Assembly (NCBI RefSeq): GCF_004359195.1
Contig: NZ_CP037954.1
Coordinates: 1,550,001 to 1,614,000 of the forward strand
Origin: Chryseobacterium salivictor
GTDB lineage: Bacteria; Bacteroidota; Bacteroidia; Flavobacteriales; Weeksellaceae
Direction: 5' to 3'
Length of the DNA stretch: 64,000 nucleotides
The stretch's first letter is position 1. Each line of letters opens with the position of its first letter. The notes under the pieces were generated by a model. It worked only from the letters and a program-made list of their open reading frames with translations. It was not told the origin of the DNA and did not search any database. This document shows, piece by piece, positions 48,037 to 56,196 of the stretch. The position numbers were made by a program, and so were the translations under genes.

Positions 48037-48325
48037 GTATTTGCTTTATCTTACAAAGATAATTATTTCAAATCTTTTAAACTTAAAAAAGAAAGATCAA
48101 AGCCTTTTTAAATCTTAAAATGAATAAATGCTGTGCCGCAGGTTAAAATAAGTGTTTCCAAAACCATCTTTATGAAAAAGCCCACACAGATTCCGCAGAT
48201 TCCCAGTTTAGTCAAGCTACCCAATATATTCATTACCCATTACTTATTACCCATTAAAACATGAATCAACTTATTAAATTTTGACGGCTCTGAAATTTTC
48301 GATAATGACAGAAAAGATTATTTTA
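48037..48325. other. Divergent intergenic region
   Basis: The gap between yicC and the PASTA gene holds the yicC promoter at its left end and a pair of CATTACCCATTACTTATTACCCATT-like short direct repeats (48230-48256). Nothing else is recognised. Confidence 0.5.
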
Positions 48326-48333
48326 TATATTTG
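48326..48333 (+). promoter_or_regulatory. -7 box of the PASTA gene
   Basis: TATATTTG, an exact TAnnTTTG match 23 bases before the ATG at 48357. No Shine-Dalgarno sequence is present in the leader. Confidence 0.6.
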
Positions 48334-48356
48334 CACTTAATAAAAGATTTATAAAT

Positions 48357-49436
48357 ATGCTTAAATCGTTCTTCCATTGGAAAGTCCTGGTCAATATACT
48401 TCTAGCGGCTGCCATCTTCGTAGGGGCAGTTTGGCTGACATTTCGTTGGTTAGAAATTCATACGAACCACGGAAAAGAAATCGCAGTACCCAATGTGATG
48501 AATAAATCGGTGCATGAAGCCATTAAAATTTTAGATGATTCAGGCTTGGGATACGAAGTCGACAGTTTTAAATACGACCCCAAATTCAAACCTTTTCAGG
48601 TTTTACAAATTTATCCTTCACCGGGTTCCCGGGTGAAAGACGGCAGAACGATCGTACTGAAAGTGAATCCGAGAACCTATGCACAGGTTTCAGTACCGGA
48701 TATTTTAGACCGTTACAAGGGCTTGGCATTCAGGCAACTGGAGCAGGTCGGGTTGAAAATAGGCGATACCATCTATGAGCCGAGTATCCAGCGTGATGCT
48801 GTTTTGAGAATGCTCTACAATGGGGCGGTTTTGAAGCCTGGTGCCCTGTTACCGAGATTCACAACGATTGATCTGGTCATAGGTGCGGGGCCAAAAAGAA
48901 ATATCAGCGTGCCGAATCTGGTGGGTTTAACCGTACAGGAAGCGAAATTAATTATTGCGCAAAATTTATTCGAAATAGGATTAATCGAATATGAAGATGG
49001 CGGTGGCGATGAATCAGATATTGTGTACTACCAGGATCCGGCAGCATTTGATGTGAGGGATCAGGGAATGCAGATTGATCTTTGGGCCAGTAAAAAAACG
49101 CCGGCGGAAATGCGCGGAAAAATCTCACAGTTGAATTCCATGTATCGAATTAAAGACAACTACGAGCCTCGGAATTACGAAGAAACCCCTGTTTATAATG
49201 AACCTGTCCCCAACCGGAGTGAACCCCCTTTAGAGGAAACGCCAAAAGTGGTTGTGCCAAAAGTAGAAACTCCAAAGCAGGAAGTGAAAAAGCAGGAAAT
49301 ACCAAAAACAGCGGCGGAGCAAAAACCAAAAGCCACTGAAGCGAAACCGAAAACCGCTACAACTCAGGCACCGGCAAAGGCAACTCCTGCAAAAACAGAA
49401 GAAAAGCCCAAAGTTAAAAAGGTGATTGTTGAATAG
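48357..49436 (+). CDS. PASTA domain-containing membrane protein
   Basis: A 359-residue protein with a short cytosolic start, one transmembrane helix (about 10-29) and three extracytoplasmic PASTA domains: VPNVMNKSVHEAIKILDDSG, VPDILDRYKGLAFRQLEQVG and VPNLVGLTVQEAKLIIAQN. A Pro/Lys/Glu-rich disordered tail (about 265-359) follows. PASTA domains bind peptidoglycan or muropeptides in Gram-positive kinases; here there is no kinase domain, and this free-standing form is usual in Flavobacteriia next to an RluD-type gene. Role in envelope biogenesis is only a guess. Confidence 0.88.
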   Translation: MLKSFFHWKVLVNILLAAAIFVGAVWLTFRWLEIHTNHGKEIAVPNVMNKSVHEAIKILDDSGLGYEVDSFKYDPKFKPFQVLQIYPSPGSRVKDGRTIVLKVNPRTYAQVSVPDILDRYKGLAFRQLEQVGLKIGDTIYEPSIQRDAVLRMLYNGAVLKPGALLPRFTTIDLVIGAGPKRNISVPNLVGLTVQEAKLIIAQNLFEIGLIEYEDGGGDESDIVYYQDPAAFDVRDQGMQIDLWASKKTPAEMRGKISQLNSMYRIKDNYEPRNYEETPVYNEPVPNRSEPPLEETPKVVVPKVETPKQEVKKQEIPKTAAEQKPKATEAKPKTATTQAPAKATPAKTEEKPKVKKVIVE

Positions 49437-49457
49437 TTTTTTAATACATCTCTCACT

Positions 49458-49492
49458 AAAGCTTCAACCGAAAATGTTGGAGCTTTATTTTT
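49458..49492 (+). terminator. Terminator between the PASTA and RluD-like genes
   Basis: AAAGCTTCAAC (49458-49468) pairs with GTTGGAGCTTT (49476-49486), one G-U pair, followed by ATTTTTC. It ends 10 bases before the next ATG, so it may act as an attenuator within the unit. Confidence 0.75.
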
Positions 49493-49502
49493 CAAAAATA
49501 CA

Positions 49503-50561
49503 ATGACAGAAGACAACGAAAATTTCGCGGAAGAAGATTTTCTGACTCAGGACTCCAACGAAACTGAATCGGAAGGTCTCTTTGAACATCTTTCCCTCAC
49601 CGTTGATAAAGGCCAGGAATCGGTACGGATCGATAAATTTCTGGTGAATTTCCGGCAAAATTCTTCAAGAAATAAAATCTCGCAAACCTGCCGTGCGGGG
49701 AACGTCGTGGTCAATGGTTCGCCGGTTAAGCAGAATTACCGCGTAAAACCCGGGGATGAAATTTCCGTCCTGCTTACCAAGCCGCCACGGGAAAATATCA
49801 TCATTCCACAAGATATTCCCATTAATATCGTTTATGAAGATGACGATGTGGTCGTGGTAGATAAAGCAGCAGGAATGGTGGTGCATCCCGGTCATGGGAA
49901 TTATGACGGAACTTTGATCAATGCGCTGGCTTTTCATTTTGAAAAAAACGGGATAAAATCAGATCTGGACCGCGTTGGGTTGGTGCACCGGATTGATAAA
50001 GACACCTCAGGCCTTTTAGTCATTGCCAAAAATGAATATGCCCTGAGTTTTCTTGCCAAACAGTTCTTTGACCGTACGACCAAAAGATTATACTGGGCGT
50101 TTGTCTGGGGGAATATGGAAGAAGAGCAGGGAACGATTCGTGGAAACATCGGCAGGCATCTGAAAAACAGAATGCAGATGGCCGTTTTCGAAGACGGAAC
50201 TTTGGGGAAACACGCTGTTACTCATTATAAAGTCATCGAGCGTTTCCGGTACATCACCTGGGTAGAATGTAAACTGGAAACCGGCAGAACCCATCAGATT
50301 AGGGCGCATTTCAAACATATCGGGCACACTCTTTTCAATGATGAAAGATATGAAGGAAATCAGATTTTAAAAGGAATCAATATGCCGAAGTACAAACAGT
50401 TTGTGAAAAATGTGTTCGAAATTTTGCCCCGTCACGCCCTTCATGCCCACACGCTTGGATTTATCCATCCGACGACCGGGAAAGAAATGTATTTTGAAAG
50501 TAGAATGCCGAAAGATATGGACGATGCCCTGAATAAATGGAGAAAATATTTAGAATCTTAG
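49503..50561 (+). CDS. RluA/RluD-family pseudouridine synthase
   Basis: A 352-residue rRNA-modifying enzyme. An acidic N-terminal stretch (about 1-30) precedes an S4 RNA-binding domain (RIDKFLVNFRQNSSRNKISQ) and the RluA catalytic domain with the Asp in LVHRIDKDTSGLLVIAK. The C-terminal LETGRTHQIRAHFKHIGH motif is complete. By layout it is RluD-like, making pseudouridines in helix 69 of 23S rRNA; the exact sites are inferred, not shown. Confidence 0.92.
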   Translation: MTEDNENFAEEDFLTQDSNETESEGLFEHLSLTVDKGQESVRIDKFLVNFRQNSSRNKISQTCRAGNVVVNGSPVKQNYRVKPGDEISVLLTKPPRENIIIPQDIPINIVYEDDDVVVVDKAAGMVVHPGHGNYDGTLINALAFHFEKNGIKSDLDRVGLVHRIDKDTSGLLVIAKNEYALSFLAKQFFDRTTKRLYWAFVWGNMEEEQGTIRGNIGRHLKNRMQMAVFEDGTLGKHAVTHYKVIERFRYITWVECKLETGRTHQIRAHFKHIGHTLFNDERYEGNQILKGINMPKYKQFVKNVFEILPRHALHAHTLGFIHPTTGKEMYFESRMPKDMDDALNKWRKYLES

Positions 50562-50577
50562 ATTCAGTAAAACTTTT

Positions 50578-50585
50578 TATCTTTG
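50578..50585 (+). promoter_or_regulatory. -7 box of the PorP/SprF gene
   Basis: TATCTTTG, an exact TAnnTTTG match 23 bases before the ATG at 50609. It supports the shorter start over an ATG at 50537, which lies inside the pseudouridine synthase gene. Confidence 0.6.
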
Positions 50586-50608
50586 CTAAAATTCACGCAA
50601 CTCTTATT

Positions 50609-51553
50609 ATGAGAAAAATATATACGTTATTTTTCGTGGTGGTCTTTCTCGGAAGCTACAAAAGCCAGGAAACATTGCCATTTTATCAACAGTATCTGCT
50701 TGGCGGCGATTTTCTTTTTAATCCCGCGCTCTATGGTAGTACCGATGATGTTGTATTGAATTTAAACTACCAGAAGCAGTTTTCGAATTTCGATCAGTCG
50801 CCCAATGTACAGTCGATCGGGATGCACGCCAACGTAATTGACAGATTGGGAGCCGGATTGTCTTTTTTCAGAGATCAAAACGGGCCGATTTCTTCCAACG
50901 GTATTTCGGCAGGTGCTGCTTATTTTATTCCTATTGATGATGATGGCGAGCGAAAAAACCAATTCTCTTTTGGGACGAATGTGAATTTCTATAATATGAA
51001 TATCGACTTGGGCATGCTGAATCCACAGGATCCCGGCGACCCGGTTTTAAGTTCAAATTCCCTCTTTCTGGTCTATGCCAATCTTGGGATGGCGCTCAAT
51101 TACCGTAATTTTTTCGCAGGAGTTTCTGTGAACGATATCGCTTTAAGCAATGATATTCCTATTGTGAACGGTATTGAACCGGAACCGACCAAGGTTCTGA
51201 TCCACACGGGTTATGACTGGTATGTGACCGATGAGTTTTATGTAACACCGTCTGTTTTGGCGAACTTTAATACCAATTCATCTAAACTGGTGGATCTCAA
51301 TGTGATGGGAACCGTTAACGGAGACGAAAACTCCTTTTCAGCCGGGGTGAGTTTTAGAACAGCAATCAATAAATTCGGTAATCAAAGTTTAGGATTTTCT
51401 CCGGTTATCAAAGGAACGGTGAATAATTTCTTTTTCGGTGCCACTTATAATTTCGGACTGTCTGATATTCAACAGTATGCCGGCAGCAGTTTCATGCTGA
51501 GTATCGGTTATAAATTAGAAAATTTCATCAATACGAGAGGGTACCGGTATTAA
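50609..51553 (+). CDS. PorP/SprF family type IX secretion system membrane protein
   Basis: A 314-residue outer-membrane protein with a signal peptide (MRKIYTLFFVVVFLGSYKSQ). The PorP/SprF start QQYLLGGDFLFNPALYGST is clear, then an amphipathic beta-barrel with VSFFRDQNGPISSNG-type loops and a C-terminal aromatic residue (TRGYRY). PorP/SprF proteins work with T9SS, often for one cargo such as a gliding adhesin. No adhesin gene is adjacent here, so its client is unclear. Confidence 0.9.
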   Translation: MRKIYTLFFVVVFLGSYKSQETLPFYQQYLLGGDFLFNPALYGSTDDVVLNLNYQKQFSNFDQSPNVQSIGMHANVIDRLGAGLSFFRDQNGPISSNGISAGAAYFIPIDDDGERKNQFSFGTNVNFYNMNIDLGMLNPQDPGDPVLSSNSLFLVYANLGMALNYRNFFAGVSVNDIALSNDIPIVNGIEPEPTKVLIHTGYDWYVTDEFYVTPSVLANFNTNSSKLVDLNVMGTVNGDENSFSAGVSFRTAINKFGNQSLGFSPVIKGTVNNFFFGATYNFGLSDIQQYAGSSFMLSIGYKLENFINTRGYRY

Positions 51554-51599
51554 TTATTAAATGCTTTTTGTTTAATTTTTTTTATAATCACTAATTATA

Positions 51600-51677
51600 A
51601 TGATTATTCAAGAATTAGAAGAAAGATTTTTTATTGTATGCTATATGCTTGATCATAATGAATTCTATTTTTTTTAG
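51600..51677 (+). CDS. Hypothetical 25-residue small ORF
   Basis: ATG at 51600 opens a 25-codon frame beginning MIIQELEERFFIVCYM and ending in NEFYFF. It is mildly amphipathic and has no recognisable domain. It lies 46 bases after the PorP/SprF stop and 21 bases before another small ORF. Coding potential cannot be judged from this length; listed because its start context (ATAATGATTATT) resembles that of the following ORF. Confidence 0.2.
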   Translation: MIIQELEERFFIVCYMLDHNEFYFF

Positions 51678-51698
51678 CAATTATAGAATATTTTGACA

Positions 51699-51815
51699 AT
51701 GATTATTATGGATATGAACATTATAATTTCATTAGTTATAAGTATGCCTTTAGCATTAATACTTACTGCCAAAAGACTTCTTGCCATATATAAGCCAAAT
51801 AAGAGTAATAAATAA
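51699..51815 (+). CDS. Putative 38-residue small membrane protein
   Basis: ATG at 51699 opens a 38-codon frame with one hydrophobic helix (IIISLVISMPLALILTA, residues 8-24) followed by a basic tail (KRLLAIYKPNKSNK), the layout of a small N-out/C-in membrane peptide. A clean terminator begins 5 bases after its stop codon, indicating that a transcript ends here. No homologue is recognised. It could be a real small protein or the relic of a larger one. Confidence 0.4.
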   Translation: MIIMDMNIIISLVISMPLALILTAKRLLAIYKPNKSNK

Positions 51816-51819
51816 TCTA

Positions 51820-51850
51820 AAAGCCAACTCCTAAAAGTGTTGGCTTTGTT
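51820..51850 (+). terminator. Terminator after the small ORFs
   Basis: AAAGCCAAC (51820-51828) pairs perfectly with GTTGGCTTT (51839-51847) around a 10-base loop. It is also suitably placed for the convergent toxin gene. Confidence 0.8.
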
Positions 51851-51852
51851 AT

Positions 51853-52149
51853 TTATAAATTAGGATATTTCTGCGGATCTTGGTTGGTGTTAAAAACAGA
51901 ATAAATGTAAACCAATTTTTCCTCTTCGTCAATCGTGAAAAATAGGATATAAGGAAACGGTTTAAAAGGAATCGCTCTCAAGTTTTTATATCGAAATTGG
52001 AAGAAAGGATTTATTTCCAAAGATTGATAAGCCAGTTCTAATTGTTCATCAAAAGATTTCATTACCGAATAAGAAATCTCTGAATAATATTCATAGGCTT
52101 GATCTATTTCTTCCTGAGCACGATTAAGAATAACGAGATTATAACCCAT
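51853..52149 (-). CDS. RelE/ParE-family toxin
   Basis: A 98-residue toxin of the ParE/RelE superfamily. It begins VILNRAQEEIDQAYEYYSEIS, the usual two-helix hairpin, then NPFFQFRYKNLRAIPFKPFPYILFFTID and a terminal strand VYIYSVFNTNQDPQKYP. The R-x-x-x-x-x-F-P-Y pattern is typical of ParE-like toxins of Bacteroidota; whether the target is gyrase or mRNA is unknown. Its start overlaps the antitoxin stop by 11 bases, indicating coupled translation. Confidence 0.87.
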   Translation of the reverse strand: MGYNLVILNRAQEEIDQAYEYYSEISYSVMKSFDEQLELAYQSLEINPFFQFRYKNLRAIPFKPFPYILFFTIDEEEKLVYIYSVFNTNQDPQKYPNL

Positions 52150-52369
52150 GTTTTTGACGCAGTTTATCCAAAGCTTTTCTTGCAGGAATAAAATCTTTTT
52201 TATCGGATTTTATTCTTTCATCAAGGTTTTTTTTCTGCAGATCCGAAAGTTGAAAAAGGTCTGAATTATCATTTATTTGATATTTTTTTTCCAATTTTTT
52301 CCAGTCTTCAATTGGGATAAAAACACCAGTTGGGTTTCCTTGTGAATCATTGATGTATTGTAAATTCAT
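52139..52369 (-). CDS. Antitoxin of the ParE-type pair
   Basis: A 76-residue protein preceding and overlapping the toxin gene. The N-terminal MNLQYINDSQGNPTGVFIPI looks like a Phd/YefM-style beta start with a conserved GxPxxVFIPIxDW signature; the C-terminal half is basic and helical (DKKDFIPARKALDKLRQKHG), suited to bind the toxin. It would also be the DNA-binding repressor, acting at the inverted repeat 27 bases upstream. Confidence 0.82.
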   Translation of the reverse strand: MNLQYINDSQGNPTGVFIPIEDWKKLEKKYQINDNSDLFQLSDLQKKNLDERIKSDKKDFIPARKALDKLRQKHGL

Positions 52370-52395
52370 GGTATTCCAATTAAAAGATTAATGAG

Positions 52396-52430
52396 TTTTC
52401 TACTTTAAAAAAATAAATTTAAGTAGAAAA
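52396..52430. promoter_or_regulatory. Inverted repeat, likely operator of the ParE-type module
   Basis: TTTTCTACTT (52396-52405) and AAGTAGAAAA (52421-52430) are perfect 10-base inverted arms with a 15-base AT-only spacer. The repeat lies just upstream of the antitoxin gene, where toxin-antitoxin operators usually are. No exact -7 box was recognised. Confidence 0.6.
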
Positions 52431-52507
52431 ATTGTAGAGTACAAATTTAATGCATTATAAATTTAAAACAATGAAAAGAAAAAATAGATATTCAACTGAA
52501 TAATTTT

Positions 52508-52515
52508 TACCTTTG
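52508..52515 (+). promoter_or_regulatory. -7 box upstream of hemW
   Basis: TACCTTTG, an exact TAnnTTTG match 76 bases before the hemW ATG. A GAGCCAAGTA-type repeat (52553-52585, reverse orientation) would lie in the leader. Confidence 0.45.
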
Positions 52516-52591
52516 AAAATTAAGTAAATTACAGAAATTTTTCACTTCTTAACCTTGGCTCTTTTCACTTTTTCCCTGGCTCTTATTTAAA

Positions 52592-53716
52592 ATGATTTAC
52601 CTCCATATCCCTTTCTGCAAACAAAAATGCAGTTACTGCAACTTTCATTTTTCCACTTCTTTACAATATAAAGAGGAGATGATTTCTGCGATAAAAAAAG
52701 AAATTTCTTTAAGAAAAAATGAGTTGGAAACCCAGGATTTAAAATCCCTTTATTTCGGTGGCGGAACTCCTTCCATTCTTAATGCAGATGAACTTCAGTC
52801 GATTATTGATGAGGTCTTAAAACATTTCTCTTTTGATTCCAATATTGAAATTACCCTGGAAGCCAATCCCGATGATTTGGATAAAAACTTTCTTAAAGAA
52901 TTATCAAAAACACCTTTTAACCGTTTGTCAATCGGGACCCAAAGTTTTTTTAATGAAGATTTGAAATTAATGAACCGCGCGCACAATGCAGGCGAAGCTG
53001 AAAGTTCAATTAAAAGAGCGCAGGATTTTGGTTTTGAAAACATCAGCATCGATTTAATCTACGGTTCGCCGACTTCAAGTTTCGAAATATGGAAACAGAA
53101 TCTCGATAAAACTATTGAACTTCAGGTGCCGCACATTTCTTCTTATGCACTGACGGTTGAACCGAAAACAATGTTGAATGCCTGGATCTCTCAGGGAAAA
53201 ATCGCCGCTCCAAAAGAAGCGGAGCAACATGAGGAGTTTTTCTACATGACCGATTTTCTGAAAGATCACGGTTTCGATCATTACGAAATATCCAATTTCG
53301 GAAAGCCCGGTTTTCATTCCAGACACAATTCTGCCTACTGGAAATACCGGGAATATCTGGGCATCGGCCCTTCCGCACATTCCTATAACGGGCGAAACGA
53401 AAGAAGCTGGAATATTGCCAATAATAAGCTGTATATCAATTCTTTAAATAAAAATATCTTGCCCAGAGAAACGGAACTGCTCTCCGAAAAAGACCAGTTC
53501 AACGAAATGTTGATGATTGGGTTGCGAACAACCTGGGGCGTAGATTTGTCTGCCTTAAATGAAAAATTCAGTGCCGAACTTTTGGAGTATTTTCAAAACC
53601 AAATCAAATCCAAACTCGATGATGGACTGCTGATGATTGAAAATAACCATCTTATTATTCCTGAAAAGCATTGGTTCCTGGCAGATGGAATTGCTGCTGA
53701 TCTGTTTATGGTGTAG
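52592..53716 (+). CDS. hemW: Radical SAM heme chaperone HemW
   Basis: A 374-residue radical SAM protein of the HemW (coproporphyrinogen oxidase-like) family. Cluster cysteines C9, C13 and C16 form CxxxCxxC in PFCKQKCSYCNF. YFGGGTPSIL, EANPDDLDKNFL and RLSIGTQSFFNEDLKLMNRAH are family signatures. HemW binds heme and delivers it to respiratory enzymes and lacks coproporphyrinogen dehydrogenase activity, which needs a further cysteine absent here. HemH elsewhere in the window supplies the same pathway. Confidence 0.92.
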   Translation: MIYLHIPFCKQKCSYCNFHFSTSLQYKEEMISAIKKEISLRKNELETQDLKSLYFGGGTPSILNADELQSIIDEVLKHFSFDSNIEITLEANPDDLDKNFLKELSKTPFNRLSIGTQSFFNEDLKLMNRAHNAGEAESSIKRAQDFGFENISIDLIYGSPTSSFEIWKQNLDKTIELQVPHISSYALTVEPKTMLNAWISQGKIAAPKEAEQHEEFFYMTDFLKDHGFDHYEISNFGKPGFHSRHNSAYWKYREYLGIGPSAHSYNGRNERSWNIANNKLYINSLNKNILPRETELLSEKDQFNEMLMIGLRTTWGVDLSALNEKFSAELLEYFQNQIKSKLDDGLLMIENNHLIIPEKHWFLADGIAADLFMV

Positions 53717-53916
53717 GGAGTTGCGAGGTACGGGTTGCGGGTTCGTGGTGCCGGTTCGAGGTTCGAGGAGTTTTTTTGAACACTAATGGTACAAATGGTT
53801 TCACTAAGAGCATCATTTTGTTTGTCGTAAATGCTTTTAAAGAAATTCACCATTCACCCATATTCACCATTCACTTTACTTGCCTTCTTTTTACTTTTTA
53901 CTTGGCTCTTTATTCG

Positions 53917-53924
53917 TATTTTTG
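53917..53924 (+). promoter_or_regulatory. -7 box of murI
   Basis: TATTTTTG, an exact TAnnTTTG match, 16 bases before the TTG start at 53941. Because the box lies downstream of the first in-frame ATG (53776), it rules out that longer start. Confidence 0.6.
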
Positions 53925-53940
53925 CAGAAATTTCTTCCCC

Positions 53941-54771
53941 TTGAAAACGATAAAACCAGATTTCAGCCATCTTTCCGCCAACCAATCCATCGGGATTTTC
54001 GACTCCGGTGTGGGCGGATTAACCGTTGCCAAAGAAATTAAAAGATTACTTCCTCATGAAAATTTAATCTATTTCGGCGATACCAAACATCTTCCGTACG
54101 GTGAAAAATCCAGGGAAGCCATCGTGGGATATTGTACGAAAATCACCGAGTTTTTATTGGAGAAAAATTGTAAAGCCATTGTAATTGCCTGTAATTCTGC
54201 GACCGCAAATGCGTTAACAGAAGTGTTGGCATTGGTTAATAATCAAGTTCCGGTGATCGATGTGATCAATCCGGTTGCTGAAAAAGTATCCTACGAAATA
54301 CACAATAATGTGGGGGTGATTGCAACCAAAGCAACGGTCAATTCAGGATTGTATAAAAAATCGATCCGCAAGCACAATAAGTTTATTAAAGTCGATGAAC
54401 TGGCGACTCCGCTTTTGGTGCCCGCCATCGAGGAGGGTTTTCGGAATCATCCGATTACGCATTCTATTATTTATAATTACCTGAGCAACAGTAAATTGAA
54501 AAATATTGAAACCCTGATTTTAGGCTGTACCCATTATCCACTTTTGCTGAACGAAATCAAACAATATTACGGAAACCGCGTTCGGGTAATCGATTCACCG
54601 AGTATCGTGGCGAATCAGCTGAGAATTATTCTGGAAAAGCATCATTTGCTGAATGAAGAAAATCCAAAACCTACTTATCAGTTTTACCTTTCAGATATTA
54701 CCAAAAACTTTGAGAAAATCTCTAAGAAATTCTTTGGTAAAACCATCGATCTGGAATTGAAAGTACTGTAA
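53941..54771 (+). CDS. murI: Glutamate racemase
   Basis: A 276-residue cofactor-independent racemase making D-glutamate for peptidoglycan. The catalytic cysteines are in IVIACNSATANAL and LILGCTHYPLLL, and the glutamate-binding IFDSGVGGLTVAKEI is at about 19-33. The frame is open to an ATG at 53776, but that extra 55-residue part crosses repeats and a promoter; the family normally starts a few residues before PDFSHLSANQ, which points to TTG at 53941 as the start. Confidence 0.92.
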   Translation: MKTIKPDFSHLSANQSIGIFDSGVGGLTVAKEIKRLLPHENLIYFGDTKHLPYGEKSREAIVGYCTKITEFLLEKNCKAIVIACNSATANALTEVLALVNNQVPVIDVINPVAEKVSYEIHNNVGVIATKATVNSGLYKKSIRKHNKFIKVDELATPLLVPAIEEGFRNHPITHSIIYNYLSNSKLKNIETLILGCTHYPLLLNEIKQYYGNRVRVIDSPSIVANQLRIILEKHHLLNEENPKPTYQFYLSDITKNFEKISKKFFGKTIDLELKVL

Positions 54772-54970
54772 GAGTTGGTGCTGGTTTTATTATACTGAAA
54801 AAGATGCAGTTTTTTTAAAGGTGACTTGTATAAATACTGAAGATTTTTAACGCAAAGACGCAAAGATTTCACTTAACATTCTTCATGGAAATTACGGACG
54901 CAAAGGCGTTTCACTTAGCAAAGGCAAAACGTTTTATAACCAATTATAAAAGGAGGTCTGAGTTTCTTTA
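54772..54970. other. Start of the murI-rsmD gap with ACGCAAAGACGCAAAG repeat
   Basis: Before the large array, 54848-54875 reads AACGCAAAGACGCAAAGA and TTTCACTTAGCAAAG occurs nearby (about 54905-54925). A related copy is at 56896-56993. No gene is seen. Confidence 0.6.
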
Positions 54971-56136
54971 AACCACAAAAGGCGCAAAAGTTTAATTCTA
55001 AAAAGTCTTTCAAAAGGTGGCAAAAGCTTTTCTATAAAAAAATGCCACGAATACACGAATTCGTATGTTACCGATAACATTTATTCGTGCATTCTTCCAA
55101 GGGACAGCTTAATATTCTTAATTCCTTCATCGAATCTTAATGGTTCAATTGCTGCTGATGATTTTCAATTTCTCATAACCGCAAAAGACGCAAAAGTTTA
55201 ATTCTAAAAAGTCTTTCAAAAGGTGGCAAAAGCTTTTCTATAAAAAATGCCACGAATACACGAATTTTTCTGTTACCGATAACATTTATTCGTGCATTCT
55301 TCCAAGGGACAGCTTAATATTCTTAATTCCTTCATCGAATCTTAATGGTTCAATTGCTGCTGATGATTTTCAATTTCTCATAACCGCAAAAGACGCAAAA
55401 GTTTAATTCTAAAAAGTCTTTCAAAAGGTGGCAAAAGCTTTTCTATAAAAAAAAATGCCACGAATACACGAATTTTTCTGTTACCGATAACATTTATTCG
55501 TGCATTCTTCCAAGGGACAGCTTAATATTCTTAATTCCTTCATCGAATCTTAATGGTTCAATTGCTGCTGATGATTTTCAATTTCTCATAACCGCAAAAG
55601 ACGCAAAAGTTTAATTCTAAAAAGTCTTTCAAAAGGTGGCAAAAGCTTTTCTATAAAAAAAAATGCCACGAATACACGAATTTTTCTGTTACCGATAACA
55701 TTTATTCGTGCATTCTTCCAAGGGACAGCTTAATATTCTTAATTCCTTCATCGAATCTTAATGGTTCAATTGCTGCTGATGATTTTCAATTTCTCATAAC
55801 CGCAAAAGACGCAAAAGTTTAATTCTAAAAAGTCTTTCAAAAGGTGGCAAAAGCTTTTCTATAAAAAAAAATGCCACGAATACACGAATTCGTATGTTAC
55901 CGATAACATTTATTCGTGCATTCTTCCAAGGGACAGCTTAATATTCTTAATTCCTTCATCGAATCTTAATGGTTCAATTGCTGCTGATGATTTTCAATTT
56001 CTCATAACCGCAAAAGACGCAAAAGTTTAATTCTAAAAAGTCTTTCAAAAGGTGGCAAAAGCTTTTCTAAAAAAAATGCCACGAATACACGAATTCGTAT
56101 GTTACCGCTAACATTTATTCGTGCATTCGTGGCAAT
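54971..56136 (+). repeat. Tandem array of six roughly 207-bp units
   Basis: The marker ATTCTAAAAAGTCTTTC recurs at 54995, 55201, 55406, 55614, 55822 and 56030, spacing 205-208. Each unit has a CAAAAG-head module, a hairpin ATACACGAAT ... ATTCGTGCATTC around TGTTACCGATAACA, and a segment TTAATATTCTTAATTCC. Size differences come from an A-run of 6-8 bases. Units 1, 5 and 6 have CGTATG where units 2-4 have TTTCTG, so the array was not made by one simple expansion. Only the last unit closes its hairpin with GCATTCGTGGC. Confidence 0.97.
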
Positions 56137-56163
56137 ATGACTCTGAAAACAGCATTTCGTCTG

Positions 56164-56196
56164 TTATCTATCCGTCTATCATCTATCCGTCTATTC
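56164..56196. repeat. GATAGA-type repeat overlapping the rsmD stop
   Basis: TATCTATCCGTCTATC and ATCTATCCGTCTATTC lie directly behind rsmD. The rsmD stop codon (56191-56193, minus strand) is inside the repeat, as for yicC at 47179. Confidence 0.75.

Noticed and set aside
53776-53940. Longer start for glutamate racemase
   Set aside because: The extra 55 residues cross dispersed repeats and the -7 box at 53917-53924, and have no counterpart in the family.
54971-56136. CRISPR array or diversity-generating element
   Set aside because: Units are contiguous with no unique spacers, are over 200 bases long, and there are no cas, reverse transcriptase or integrase genes nearby.
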